A stretch of DNA of 64,000 nucleotides from Aquimarina amphilecti (lineage in GTDB: Bacteria; Bacteroidota; Bacteroidia; Flavobacteriales; Flavobacteriaceae): assembly GCF_900109375.1 (NCBI RefSeq), contig NZ_FOAB01000011.1, positions 34,631-98,630 on the forward strand, in the 5' to 3' direction. The position numbers and the translations under genes are program-made. The notes under the pieces are model-generated. The model saw only the letters and a list, made by a program, of their open reading frames with translations, made no database searches and had not been told where the DNA came from. This document shows positions 19,774 through 28,223 of this stretch, piece by piece. Within the stretch, counting starts at the first letter, position 1. Every line of letters begins with the position of its first letter.

Positions 19774-20474
19774 TGGGAACATTTAGTTTAATTTTTGTTC
19801 ATCTGTTAGAGCTTATTGCCGCGATATTTGGAACATTCTATATTTTTAAATACCGAGAAGATAAATCTACTCGGTATTTTACATATTTCTTGTGGTTAAC
19901 AGTTTTTGTTGAGACTGTAGGGCTTATCCCAAATATTATACAATCAGTGGAAAGCTTTGGGCATTTGAAAGAAACTTTCTGGAATCAGAATTTCTGGTTG
20001 TACAATACGTATTTAATTCTCAGCTTTTTATTCTATCTTAATTATGTAAAAATGAATTTGAAATCCTCTAAGTTAAAAAAAGTTCTTATGATCTTTTTTT
20101 TAATTTATGGTTTATCGACTATAGTGAATCTTGTTTTTTCTAAGGTTTTATTTGAGGCATATTCAGCATATAGTTTTGTTGTTGGTTCTATATTATTGTT
20201 CTTTTCAATTGGATTGTACTATTATGAAATTTTACAAAGTAATGCAATTCTTAATTTTAGTAGATCAATTCCTTTTTACTTTTCGGTTGGAACTTTAGTT
20301 TTTCACCTATGTGTTACTCCGTTATTTATATATAGTCGATATTATAGTAATAGAACTAGTCCTGAGTTTGTAGAGGTTTACGCCTTGATTCTTACAATAG
20401 CCAACATTTTTATGTATACTTGTTATATTATTGGATTTTTGATATGCTCGAAAAAGAACAAATCTTACTCATAA
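19773..20474 (+). CDS. multi-pass membrane protein of a sensory operon
   Basis: A 233-residue hydrophobic protein with about seven membrane segments, for example FSLIFVHLLELIAAIFGTFY, FTYFLWLTVFVETVGL, NTYLILSFLFYLNY and FVVGSILLFFSIGLYYYEI. There are no enzymatic motifs. A seven-helix protein encoded just before, and overlapping, a kinase gene could be the sensory input for a kinase that has almost no sensor domain of its own. That role is inferred from gene order only. Confidence 0.7.
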   Translation: MGTFSLIFVHLLELIAAIFGTFYIFKYREDKSTRYFTYFLWLTVFVETVGLIPNIIQSVESFGHLKETFWNQNFWLYNTYLILSFLFYLNYVKMNLKSSKLKKVLMIFFLIYGLSTIVNLVFSKVLFEAYSAYSFVVGSILLFFSIGLYYYEILQSNAILNFSRSIPFYFSVGTLVFHLCVTPLFIYSRYYSNRTSPEFVEVYALILTIANIFMYTCYIIGFLICSKKNKSYS

Positions 20475-21232
20475 CATACTTTACTGTTATCATTTTATTT
20501 TTTGTGGTATTCGGTATAATGTTCTTTGTTGCTTTTCAGCGAAGAAAGAATAAACTACTTCTTGAGAAATTCAAAGCAGAACAACGTTTCGAAGAAGAGC
20601 TACAAAATTCTAAATTAGAAATCCAGGAACAGACTCTTAAAAATGTAAGTTGGGAGTTACACGATAATATTGGCCAGTTACTATCTACAGCAGTCATGCA
20701 GATTAATATTTTAAGCACGAATCTGGAACCAAAAATCAAAGAGTCCGTGCATGATATTAGAGGTTTGGTAGGAGATAGCCTGCAAGAAATAAGAAACCTA
20801 TCAAAAACCTTAAATCATGAGGTTATCCAGAATATAGGGTTAGAAAAATCCATCCAAGTAGAATTAGACAGATTTAAAAAACTAAATTTTTTAACTCCCG
20901 AGTTAATTGTAGATGGAGAAGAAGTGCTTATCAACCCTAAAGATGAAATTATTATATATCGTATTGTTCAGGAGTTTTTCTCTAATACTATTAAGCATGC
21001 AGAAGCATCACACCTTCTAGTAAAATTAAATTATACTCCTCAGGATTTGACTATTGTTATAAAAGATGACGGTGTAGGATATGATATGGAATCAGTGCAA
21101 GCCAACTCTGGATTATTAAATATGAAAAGTAGAGCAGCATTGGTCAATGCAAGTTTAGATTGTTTTTCAGAGCCCGGTAAAGGAGTATTGCTTACCTTGC
21201 GGTATCCATTTAAAGAAGAGGACAAAGTTTAA
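20444..21232 (+). CDS. HisKA_3 sensor histidine kinase
   Basis: I start at ATG 20444; a longer in-frame TTG start exists at 20420. The gene overlaps the preceding one by about 31 bases. One N-terminal membrane helix (LLITYFTVIILFFVVFGIMF) and a coiled linker precede the DHp region, with phospho-acceptor His73 in WELHDNIGQLL. The HATPase domain shows IIYRIVQEFFSNTIKHA, DDGVGYD and GLLNMKSRA. It has no PAS or periplasmic domain, so it depends on another protein for signal input. The partner regulator gene follows 16 bases later. Confidence 0.9.
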   Translation: MLEKEQILLITYFTVIILFFVVFGIMFFVAFQRRKNKLLLEKFKAEQRFEEELQNSKLEIQEQTLKNVSWELHDNIGQLLSTAVMQINILSTNLEPKIKESVHDIRGLVGDSLQEIRNLSKTLNHEVIQNIGLEKSIQVELDRFKKLNFLTPELIVDGEEVLINPKDEIIIYRIVQEFFSNTIKHAEASHLLVKLNYTPQDLTIVIKDDGVGYDMESVQANSGLLNMKSRAALVNASLDCFSEPGKGVLLTLRYPFKEEDKV

Positions 21233-21248
21233 TAAAACTTAAACGGAA

Positions 21249-21905
21249 ATGAAGAAAAAAACGGTAGTTATTGTAGATGATCATCTCCTATTTGCACAAT
21301 CTCTAGAAAGCCTTATTTCTAACTTAGAAGGATATGAAGTACTTGCTATTCTTAAAAACGGAAAAGAGCTAACACAATATTATCTGCATAAAAGAAAAAA
21401 GCCAGAATTAATTTTATTAGATGTTAAGATGCCAGTTATGGATGGGATTCAAACCATGCAATGGTTAAAAGAAAATCAGCCAGAACAAAAAGTGTTAGCA
21501 TTGACAATGGAGGATGATGAAGAGACAATTATAAAAATGTTGAGGGCAGGTGCAAGAGGGTATCTATTAAAGGATATTCATCCAGAGAACTTTGAATTTG
21601 CGATGAAAATGGTAATTGAGCAAGGATTCTATTATTCTAGTAAGATAGAAACTGCGCTAAAGTATTCTGAAAAAGCGGATGCAGATGTTAGTCAGAGTCT
21701 TACGGATAAATTAACAGATAGGGAATGGACTTTTTTAAAATATGCTTGTTCAGAACTTACGTATAAAAGTATAGCAGGTGAAATGAACCTTAGTCCCAAA
21801 ACAATAGAGAATTATAGGGAATCGGTTTTTAAAAAGCTGCAGGTAAAAACTAGAGTAGGTCTTGTCATATATTGTATGAAGAACAATTTATTCAAGTTAG
21901 ATTAA
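21249..21905 (+). CDS. NarL/LuxR-type response regulator
   Basis: The receiver domain starts KTVVIVDDHLLFAQSLE and has phospho-acceptor Asp58 in LLLDVKMPVMDG and the switch/Lys region GARGYLLKD. The C-terminal HTH_LuxR reads LTDREWTFLKYACSELTYKS with SPKTIENYRESVFKKL. It is the last gene of the four-gene operon and the natural partner of the HisKA_3 kinase. The genes it controls cannot be told from the sequence. Confidence 0.92.
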   Translation: MKKKTVVIVDDHLLFAQSLESLISNLEGYEVLAILKNGKELTQYYLHKRKKPELILLDVKMPVMDGIQTMQWLKENQPEQKVLALTMEDDEETIIKMLRAGARGYLLKDIHPENFEFAMKMVIEQGFYYSSKIETALKYSEKADADVSQSLTDKLTDREWTFLKYACSELTYKSIAGEMNLSPKTIENYRESVFKKLQVKTRVGLVIYCMKNNLFKLD

Positions 21906-21925
21906 AAATTTACTTTTGAATACTA

Positions 21926-21958
21926 TTTGTTTTTAGAAAAAATATTTTGTTATATTTA
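21926..21958 (+). promoter_or_regulatory. candidate Bacteroidota housekeeping promoter for the ilv leader
   Basis: TTTG (21926-21929) and TATATTTA (21951-21958) are separated by 21 bases, close to the Bacteroidota TTTG / TAnnTTTG pattern. The expected transcription start would be only a few bases upstream of the leader ATG at 21967, so the first leader peptide might be translated from a very short 5' end. Confidence 0.5.
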
Positions 21959-21966
21959 CCGCACAA

Positions 21967-22032
21967 ATGAAATCAAACAATATCAATATTATCAATATCA
22001 TTAGAAACGTCGTGATTATTTCACCACGTTGA
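21967..22032 (+). CDS. ilv operon leader peptide 1 (21 residues)
   Basis: A short ORF starting MKSNNINIINII and ending RNVVIISPR, stop TGA. Seven of 21 codons are Ile, two are Val and five are Asn; there is no Leu. It is followed at once by AAAGGGAT (22032-22039), which can pair with ATCCCTTT (22066-22073) in the left arm of the terminator. Within its 3' end AACGTCGTGA and TCACCACGTT can form a hairpin with one mismatch. A ribosome stalled on the Ile/Val codons would leave the antiterminator free; a ribosome reaching the stop would cover it. This is the layout of ribosome-mediated attenuation, inferred from sequence. Confidence 0.8.
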   Translation: MKSNNINIINIIRNVVIISPR

Positions 22033-22064
22033 AAGGGATATTTATAGTATAAAAAATATATTAA

Positions 22065-22096
22065 AATCCCTTTACGAAAGTAAAGGGATTTTTTAT
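22065..22096 (+). terminator. attenuator terminator 1 of the ilv operon
   Basis: A perfect 11-bp stem (22065-22075 with 22080-22090, AATCCCTTTAC/GTAAAGGGATT) with a GAAA tetraloop is followed by TTTTATT. Its left arm is complementary to the AAAGGGAT directly after leader peptide 1. Confidence 0.85.
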
Positions 22097-22116
22097 TGTT
22101 GTTTAATAATAGAACA

Positions 22117-22182
22117 ATGGAAATAGTAAAAAATATTAGTATTAATGTCATTAGTATCGTTGTGATTATTTCACTGCGGTGA
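22117..22182 (+). CDS. ilv operon leader peptide 2 (21 residues)
   Basis: A second 21-codon ORF beginning MEIVKNISINVISI and ending VVIISLR, stop TGA. Seven codons are Ile, four Val and one Leu. The length, the ending VVIIS-x-R and the G-rich bases after the stop match leader 1, so the unit looks duplicated. GAAGGGG (22181-22187) can pair with TCCCTTC (22214-22220) in the left arm of terminator 2, with one G-T wobble. Confidence 0.8.
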   Translation: MEIVKNISINVISIVVIISLR

Positions 22183-22210
22183 AGGGGATGTTGATGCAAT
22201 TTAAATACTA

Positions 22211-22242
22211 AACTCCCTTCTATATTAGAAGGGAGTTTTTTT
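22211..22242 (+). terminator. attenuator terminator 2 of the ilv operon
   Basis: A perfect 11-bp stem (22211-22221 with 22227-22237, AACTCCCTTCT/AGAAGGGAGTT) with loop ATATT and a run of seven T. The 250 bases from here to ilvD are AT-rich; I see no third leader peptide. Confidence 0.85.
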
Positions 22243-22491
22243 ATGCCTAAAAAATAATGTGTAACAAAAATTAACAAATAGTGATTGTAAATAAAAAGAG
22301 TGTAAGTGTTTGTAAATCAATAAATAAAGTTTGTTTGGTGGTGGTTGGATGTTGTAAGCTTATTGAATATAATTCAACAGTTTAGTCATTACGAAATAAT
22401 TTTATACTATGGTTTATTTGATTAAGTATGAATTTGATAGAAAACCAGTTAAAATTTTAGATAATTATTAAAAAATTCACATTCAAAAGGG

Positions 22492-24168
22492 ATGAGTATT
22501 AATAAATATAGTAAACAAGTAACACAAGATGATACGCAACCAGCCGCACAGGCCATGTTGCACGCAATTGGTTTAACAGATGAAGATTTTAACAAACCTC
22601 TTGTGGGTATTGCTAGTACAGGTTACGAAGGTAATCCTTGTAATATGCATCTTAATGATTTAGCAAAATTAGTAAAACAAGGAACCAAAGAAGAAGATGT
22701 AGTGGGCCTTATATTTAATACAATCGGTGTTAGTGATGGTATTTCTATGGGAACTCCTGGAATGCGTTTTTCTCTACCATCAAGAGATGTGATTGCTGAT
22801 TCTATGGAAACCGTGGTTCAGGCAATGTCTTATGATGGTATGGTAACTGTGGTAGGTTGTGATAAAAATATGCCAGGTGCCTTGATGGCAATGATTCGAT
22901 TAAATCGACCATCAGTGTTAGTGTACGGAGGTACTATTGCTTCTGGATGTCACGAAGGAAAGAAACTAGATATTGTTTCAGCGTTTGAAGCTTGGGGAGA
23001 AAAGGTAGCGGGAACTATGGAGAATAGCGAATATAAAAGCGTTATTAAAAAAGCGGTTCCAGGTGCTGGAGCTTGTGGAGGAATGTATACTGCGAATACA
23101 ATGGCTTCTGCCATTGAAGCTCTAGGAATGTCACTACCTTATAATTCTTCTAACCCAGCAATAAGTAAAAACAAAGAACAAGAAAGTATAGCAGCAGGAC
23201 GTGCTATGCGAACGCTGTTAGAGAAAGATATTAAGCCATTAGATATTGTAACCAAAAAATCCTTAGAAAATGCGATTCGTTTAGTTACAGTACTCGGTGG
23301 TTCTACGAATGCGGTATTACATTTTCTAGCAATTGCTAGAGCTGCGGATGTAGAGTTTACGTTAGCAGATTTTCAAAGAATAAGTGATGAAACACCATTT
23401 TTAGCTGATCTTAAGCCAAGTGGAAAATATTTGATGGAGGATGTACATGAGGTAGGCGGGGTTCCCGCAGTACTCAAATATCTTTTAAAGAAAGGATTGT
23501 TGCATGGAGATTGTTTAACGGTAACAGGAAAAACACTCACAGAAAATCTTTTAGATGTTCCAGATCTTACAGAAGGACAGGATGTAATAAAGCCATTAGA
23601 GAACCCAATCAAACCAACTGGTCATTTAAGAATTATGTTTGGTAATCTGGCAGAAGATGGTTGTGTTGCTAAAATTACAGGAAAAGAAGGACTTCGTTTT
23701 CAAGGAAAAGCAAAAGTTTTTGATAGTGAATATGATGCCAATGATGGAATAAGAGATGGATTGGTTAATAAAGGTAATGTAGTCGTCATAAGGTACGAAG
23801 GTCCTAAAGGAGGTCCCGGAATGCCAGAGATGTTAAAACCGACTGCGGCAATCATGGGAGCGGGCCTTGGTAAAGAGGTAGCATTAATTACAGACGGAAG
23901 ATTCTCAGGTGGTACTCATGGGTTTGTGGTTGGTCATATCACTCCAGAAGCACAAGAAGGTGGATTGATTGCATTAGTAAAAGATGGAGATGTTATTACC
24001 ATTGATGCAGAAACAAATTCTATTACTGTCGCTATTGAAGAAGAAGAAATTAAGAGAAGAAAAGCTTCTTGGATTCAGCCACCATTGAAATTCAAAAAAG
24101 GAGTTTTATATAAATATGCAAATACAGTTTCATCTGCATCACAAGGATGTGTTACAGATGAGTTCTAA
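22492..24168 (+). CDS. ilvD: dihydroxy-acid dehydratase
   Basis: An Fe-S dehydratase giving the 2-keto acids of the Ile and Val pathways. The IlvD/Edd family cysteines are in GYEGNPCNMH, VVGCDKNMPGALMA and PGAGACGGMYTANTM, and the C-terminal motif is GRFSGGTHGFVVGH. The 558-residue length is standard. It is the first structural gene after the double attenuator and heads ilvD-ilvB-ilvN-ilvC-ilvA, all on one strand with short gaps. Confidence 0.96.
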   Translation: MSINKYSKQVTQDDTQPAAQAMLHAIGLTDEDFNKPLVGIASTGYEGNPCNMHLNDLAKLVKQGTKEEDVVGLIFNTIGVSDGISMGTPGMRFSLPSRDVIADSMETVVQAMSYDGMVTVVGCDKNMPGALMAMIRLNRPSVLVYGGTIASGCHEGKKLDIVSAFEAWGEKVAGTMENSEYKSVIKKAVPGAGACGGMYTANTMASAIEALGMSLPYNSSNPAISKNKEQESIAAGRAMRTLLEKDIKPLDIVTKKSLENAIRLVTVLGGSTNAVLHFLAIARAADVEFTLADFQRISDETPFLADLKPSGKYLMEDVHEVGGVPAVLKYLLKKGLLHGDCLTVTGKTLTENLLDVPDLTEGQDVIKPLENPIKPTGHLRIMFGNLAEDGCVAKITGKEGLRFQGKAKVFDSEYDANDGIRDGLVNKGNVVVIRYEGPKGGPGMPEMLKPTAAIMGAGLGKEVALITDGRFSGGTHGFVVGHITPEAQEGGLIALVKDGDVITIDAETNSITVAIEEEEIKRRKASWIQPPLKFKKGVLYKYANTVSSASQGCVTDEF

Positions 24169-24211
24169 AAGAACATTTCAGCATAACTGAAATATAAAAA
24201 CATATAGCGTA

Positions 24212-25945
24212 ATGGAGACACAAACGCAAATAATAGAAAAAGAAATAGAAGAAACCACTGGTCCTATGACAGGTGCAGAAGCAGTAATACATTGTTTACT
24301 TGCGGAAGGTGTGGACTTAATTTATGGATATCCTGGAGGAGCAATAATGCCAGTTTATGATGAGCTTTATAAGTTTCAGGATAAACTACATCATGTACTT
24401 ACTAGGCATGAACAAGGAGCTACACATGCTGCTCAAGGATATGCAAGAACAAGTGGTAAAGTAGGTGTAGCTATTGCAACGTCTGGTCCTGGAGCTACTA
24501 ATTTTGTGACAGGTATTGCGGACGCGCAAATAGATTCTACGCCCATGGTTTGTATTACGGGACAGGTTGGTTCTCATTTATTAGGGTCTGATGCTTTTCA
24601 GGAAACGGATATTATAGGGATTTCAACTCCAATTACTAAATGGAATCATCAGGTTACTAAAGCTGAAGATATTCCTTCTGTGTTAGCCAAAGCATTTTAT
24701 ATTGCTCGTTCAGGTCGTCCAGGTCCTGTTTTGATTGATATAACAAAAGACGCTCAGTTTGGTGAACTTGATTTTAAATACGAAAAATGTAAAGGAGTTC
24801 GAAGTTATAAGCCAGTTCCTGAAACAGATCCTAAAACATTAAAGCACGCGGCGGATTTGATCAACAATGCAAAAAAGCCAATGATCGTTTTTGGTCAAGG
24901 AGTTATTCTTGGAGAGGCCGAAGAAGAACTAAAAAGTTTTGTAAACAAATCAGGTGTTCCTGCTGCTTGGACAATATTGGGATTATCAGCATTGCCTACA
25001 GCTCATGAGTTAAATGTTGGTATGGTAGGAATGCACGGTAATTATGGGCCTAATAAGCTTACTAATGAATGTGACTTACTAATAGCAATTGGAATGCGTT
25101 TTGATGATCGGGTTACGGGTAATTTGGAAACCTACGCTAAACAAGCTAAGATTATTCATTTTGAAATTGATCCAGCAGAAGTAAATAAAAATGTAGAGGT
25201 TAATGTTGCTGTAATGGGTAATGTGAAGAATACACTGGCAGATATTCTTCCTTTAGTGAATGCTAATACTCATAAAGCTTGGTTACAGGAATTTAAGGAT
25301 TTTGATACTGTAGAATATGATAAGGTGATCAAAGAAGAACTATACCCATCAAAAGATGGACTTTCTATGGGAGAAGTGCTTAGAGGTATTAATGAAGAAA
25401 CAAAAGGAGATGCCGTAATCGTATCAGACGTGGGACAGCATCAAATGATAGCTTGTAGATATGCTGAGTTTGTAAAAACAAAGAGTAATGTGACTTCTGG
25501 AGGATTAGGAACTATGGGGTTTGCATTGCCAGCTGCAATTGGAGCTAAAATGGGGGCACCAGAACGAGAAGTTGTAGCAATAATTGGAGACGGTGGATAT
25601 CAAATGACCATACAGGAATTGGGAACTATTTTCCAAACAAGAGTTCCTGTGAAAATTGTAGTGTTAAATAATGACTTTTTAGGAATGGTACGTCAATGGC
25701 AGCAATTATTTTTTGATAAAAGATATGCTTCTACTGAAATGGTAAATCCCGATTTTGTAACTATTGCTAAGGGGTATCATATTGATGCAAAAAGAGTTTC
25801 TAAAAGAGAAGAACTAGGTTCTGCAATAGAGGAAATGATTGCCTCTAATGAGCCTTACTTTTTAGAAGTATGTGTAGAAAAAGAAAATAATGTATTCCCG
25901 ATGATACCAACAGGAGCATCGGTTTCAGATATAAGATTGAGTTAG
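24212..25945 (+). CDS. ilvB: acetolactate synthase large subunit
   Basis: A thiamine-diphosphate enzyme condensing pyruvate with pyruvate or 2-oxobutyrate. It has GYPGGAIMPVYDEL with the catalytic Glu in LTRHEQGATHAAQGYAR, a central FAD-linked domain with GMRFDDRVTG, and the ThDP motif GDGGYQMTIQEL...VLNND. At 577 residues it is of usual size. Two bases separate its stop from ilvN, fitting a coupled catalytic-regulatory pair. Confidence 0.96.
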   Translation: METQTQIIEKEIEETTGPMTGAEAVIHCLLAEGVDLIYGYPGGAIMPVYDELYKFQDKLHHVLTRHEQGATHAAQGYARTSGKVGVAIATSGPGATNFVTGIADAQIDSTPMVCITGQVGSHLLGSDAFQETDIIGISTPITKWNHQVTKAEDIPSVLAKAFYIARSGRPGPVLIDITKDAQFGELDFKYEKCKGVRSYKPVPETDPKTLKHAADLINNAKKPMIVFGQGVILGEAEEELKSFVNKSGVPAAWTILGLSALPTAHELNVGMVGMHGNYGPNKLTNECDLLIAIGMRFDDRVTGNLETYAKQAKIIHFEIDPAEVNKNVEVNVAVMGNVKNTLADILPLVNANTHKAWLQEFKDFDTVEYDKVIKEELYPSKDGLSMGEVLRGINEETKGDAVIVSDVGQHQMIACRYAEFVKTKSNVTSGGLGTMGFALPAAIGAKMGAPEREVVAIIGDGGYQMTIQELGTIFQTRVPVKIVVLNNDFLGMVRQWQQLFFDKRYASTEMVNPDFVTIAKGYHIDAKRVSKREELGSAIEEMIASNEPYFLEVCVEKENNVFPMIPTGASVSDIRLS

Positions 25946-25947
25946 TT

Positions 25948-26481
25948 ATGGAGAGAGAATGTTATACCATATCAGTATATACTGAGAATAATATAGGATT
26001 GCTTAATAGAATATCAGCAATTTTCCTAAAACGTCATATCAACTTAGATAGTATGACAGCTTCAGTTTCAGAAATCAAAGATGTATTTCGATTTACCATT
26101 GTAGTAAAAATAACAGAAGAACGTGTTAAAAAATTGGTGGGTCAGATAGAAAAGCAAATCGAAGTAATTAAAGCTTTTTATCATAAAGATGATGAAACTA
26201 TTTATCAGGAAACAGCATTGTTTAAAGTAGCTTCAAAATTATTGTTTGAAGAACGCCAAATACAAAATGTTATTAAAGAAAGTAATGCAAATATTGTCAC
26301 TGTAACTCCAGAGTTTTTTGTGTTAGAAAAAACTGGAAGACGCAAAGAAGTAGAGGAACTGTATGATAAGTTAGAGCCTTATGGGTTGATGCAATTTGTG
26401 CGTTCTGGTAGGATTGCCGTGACAAAAGAAAAGATGCATATTTCTAAAATAATCGAAAGTTTCGGAATAGAAGTAGCATAA
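25948..26481 (+). CDS. ilvN: acetolactate synthase small (regulatory) subunit
   Basis: An N-terminal ACT domain (YTISVYTENNIGLLNRISAI) gives valine feedback regulation of IlvB. The C-terminal ALS_ss_C part follows from about residue 85. The 177 residues fit the family. It is immediately downstream of ilvB and 79 bases upstream of ilvC; that gap holds a small TTCCG/CGGAA hairpin of unknown use. Confidence 0.94.
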   Translation: MERECYTISVYTENNIGLLNRISAIFLKRHINLDSMTASVSEIKDVFRFTIVVKITEERVKKLVGQIEKQIEVIKAFYHKDDETIYQETALFKVASKLLFEERQIQNVIKESNANIVTVTPEFFVLEKTGRRKEVEELYDKLEPYGLMQFVRSGRIAVTKEKMHISKIIESFGIEVA

Positions 26482-26560
26482 TACTTAAAAAACAAACAAC
26501 TAAAAATCAAAATTAAATAGATTTCCGTGTAAGCGGAAGTAACCACAAATTAAGAAGGAA

Positions 26561-28036
26561 ATGGCAAATTATTTTAATACGCTATCATTAAGAGATCAAT
26601 TAACACAATTAGGGAAATGTAGATTTATGAATTCCTCTGAATTTACAGATGGAGTTGATGAACTAAAAGGAAAAAAAATAGTAATTGTGGGTTGCGGAGC
26701 ACAAGGACTTAATCAAGGATTGAATATGAGAGATTCGGGATTAGATATTTCATATACTTTGCGCGAGGCTGCCATTAAAGAAGAAAGACAATCATATAAG
26801 AACGCAACAGGTAATGGTTTTGCTGTAGGAACATATGAAGAATTAGTTCCAAATGCAGATGTAGTGATTAATCTTACACCAGATAAGCAACATACACAGG
26901 TTGTGAATACTGTCATGCCTTTGATGAAGAAAGGAGCTACTTTATCTTATTCTCATGGATTTAATATCGTAGAAGAAGGAATGCAAGTAAGAGAAGATCT
27001 GACAGTGATTATGGTTGCACCAAAATGCCCTGGCTCTGAAGTTAGAGAAGAATATAAAAGAGGGTTTGGAGTGCCTACGCTTATTGCTGTACATCCAGAA
27101 AATGATCCTCAAGGGCATGGATTGGCTCAAGCAAAAGCATATGCTGTGGGAACAGGTGGCGATAGAGCTGGTGTCTTAGAATCTTCATTTGTAGCAGAAG
27201 TAAAATCTGATTTGATGGGAGAGCAAACTATCTTATGTGGATTGTTGCAAACAGGTTCAATTCTTTGTTTTGATAAGATGGTTGCGAAAGGAATTGATGC
27301 AGGATATGCGTCAAAACTAATCCAATACGGATGGGAAACTATTACTGAAGGACTGAAGTATGGAGGAATTACGAATATGATGGATAGATTATCTAATCCT
27401 TCTAAGATTAAGGCATTCGAACTTTCTGAAGAATTAAAGGATATTATGCGTCCATTATTTCAGAAACACATGGATGATATTATTGGAGGACATTTCTCTA
27501 AGACAATGATGGAAGATTGGGGGAATGATGATAAGAACTTATTGTCCTGGAGAGCAGCAACTGGAGAAACAGCATTTGAAAAAACACCTGCTGGCGATGT
27601 TGAAATTTCAGAACAAGAGTTTTATGATAATGGCGTATTAATGGTAGCAATGGTACGAGCAGGAGTGGAACTAGCTTTTGAGGCAATGACTTCTTCTGGT
27701 ATTATAGAAGAATCGGCATATTACGAATCTTTACATGAAACACCACTTATTGCGAATACCATAGCTCGTAAGAAATTGTTTGAAATGAATAGAGTAATTT
27801 CTGATACTGCTGAGTATGGTTGTTATTTGTTTGATCATGCTTGTAAACCGTTGTTAGGAGACTTCATGAAAAATGTGGATACAGATGTAATCGGAAAAGC
27901 ATTTGATCAAGGTAAGAACAATGGAGTAGATAACGCAAAGTTAATTGAAGTAAACGCAGCTTTAAGAAATCATCCGATAGAAGTGGTAGGAGCAAGATTA
28001 AGAGCTTCTATGACAGCAATGAAACGAGTAATTTAA
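26561..28036 (+). CDS. ilvC: ketol-acid reductoisomerase, long class II form
   Basis: An NADPH-dependent isomeroreductase. The Rossmann motif GCGAQGLNQGLN is at about residues 45-56, with a YTLR segment after it. Residues PKCPGSEVREEYKRGFGVP and two knotted C-terminal repeats give 491 residues, so this is the long (E. coli-like) class rather than the short 330-residue class. It is the fourth gene of the operon. Confidence 0.95.
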   Translation: MANYFNTLSLRDQLTQLGKCRFMNSSEFTDGVDELKGKKIVIVGCGAQGLNQGLNMRDSGLDISYTLREAAIKEERQSYKNATGNGFAVGTYEELVPNADVVINLTPDKQHTQVVNTVMPLMKKGATLSYSHGFNIVEEGMQVREDLTVIMVAPKCPGSEVREEYKRGFGVPTLIAVHPENDPQGHGLAQAKAYAVGTGGDRAGVLESSFVAEVKSDLMGEQTILCGLLQTGSILCFDKMVAKGIDAGYASKLIQYGWETITEGLKYGGITNMMDRLSNPSKIKAFELSEELKDIMRPLFQKHMDDIIGGHFSKTMMEDWGNDDKNLLSWRAATGETAFEKTPAGDVEISEQEFYDNGVLMVAMVRAGVELAFEAMTSSGIIEESAYYESLHETPLIANTIARKKLFEMNRVISDTAEYGCYLFDHACKPLLGDFMKNVDTDVIGKAFDQGKNNGVDNAKLIEVNAALRNHPIEVVGARLRASMTAMKRVI

Positions 28037-28223
28037 CAATAGTAAATTATCCTAAATGATTGTTTACGAGTTCAATCTGTCAACTAAAACAATAGAAATA
28101 ATAGATTAAACCAATTGTATAATAATTTATTTGTCTAGCTGGGTCTGTCGAAGTTTTTTGAGATGTGTATTGTGTAATCTTTGATGGACTCAGACTGGCA
28201 GATATAATTAATTAACTTATTAT

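Noticed and set aside
21933..22277. 114-codon reverse-strand ORF opposite the ilv leader
   Set aside because: It is the antisense of the two leader peptides and terminators; its repeated segments simply mirror the duplicated attenuator.
22409..22471. Possible third leader ORF (MVYLIKYEFD) before ilvD
   Set aside because: Not enriched in branched-chain codons and followed by no terminator.
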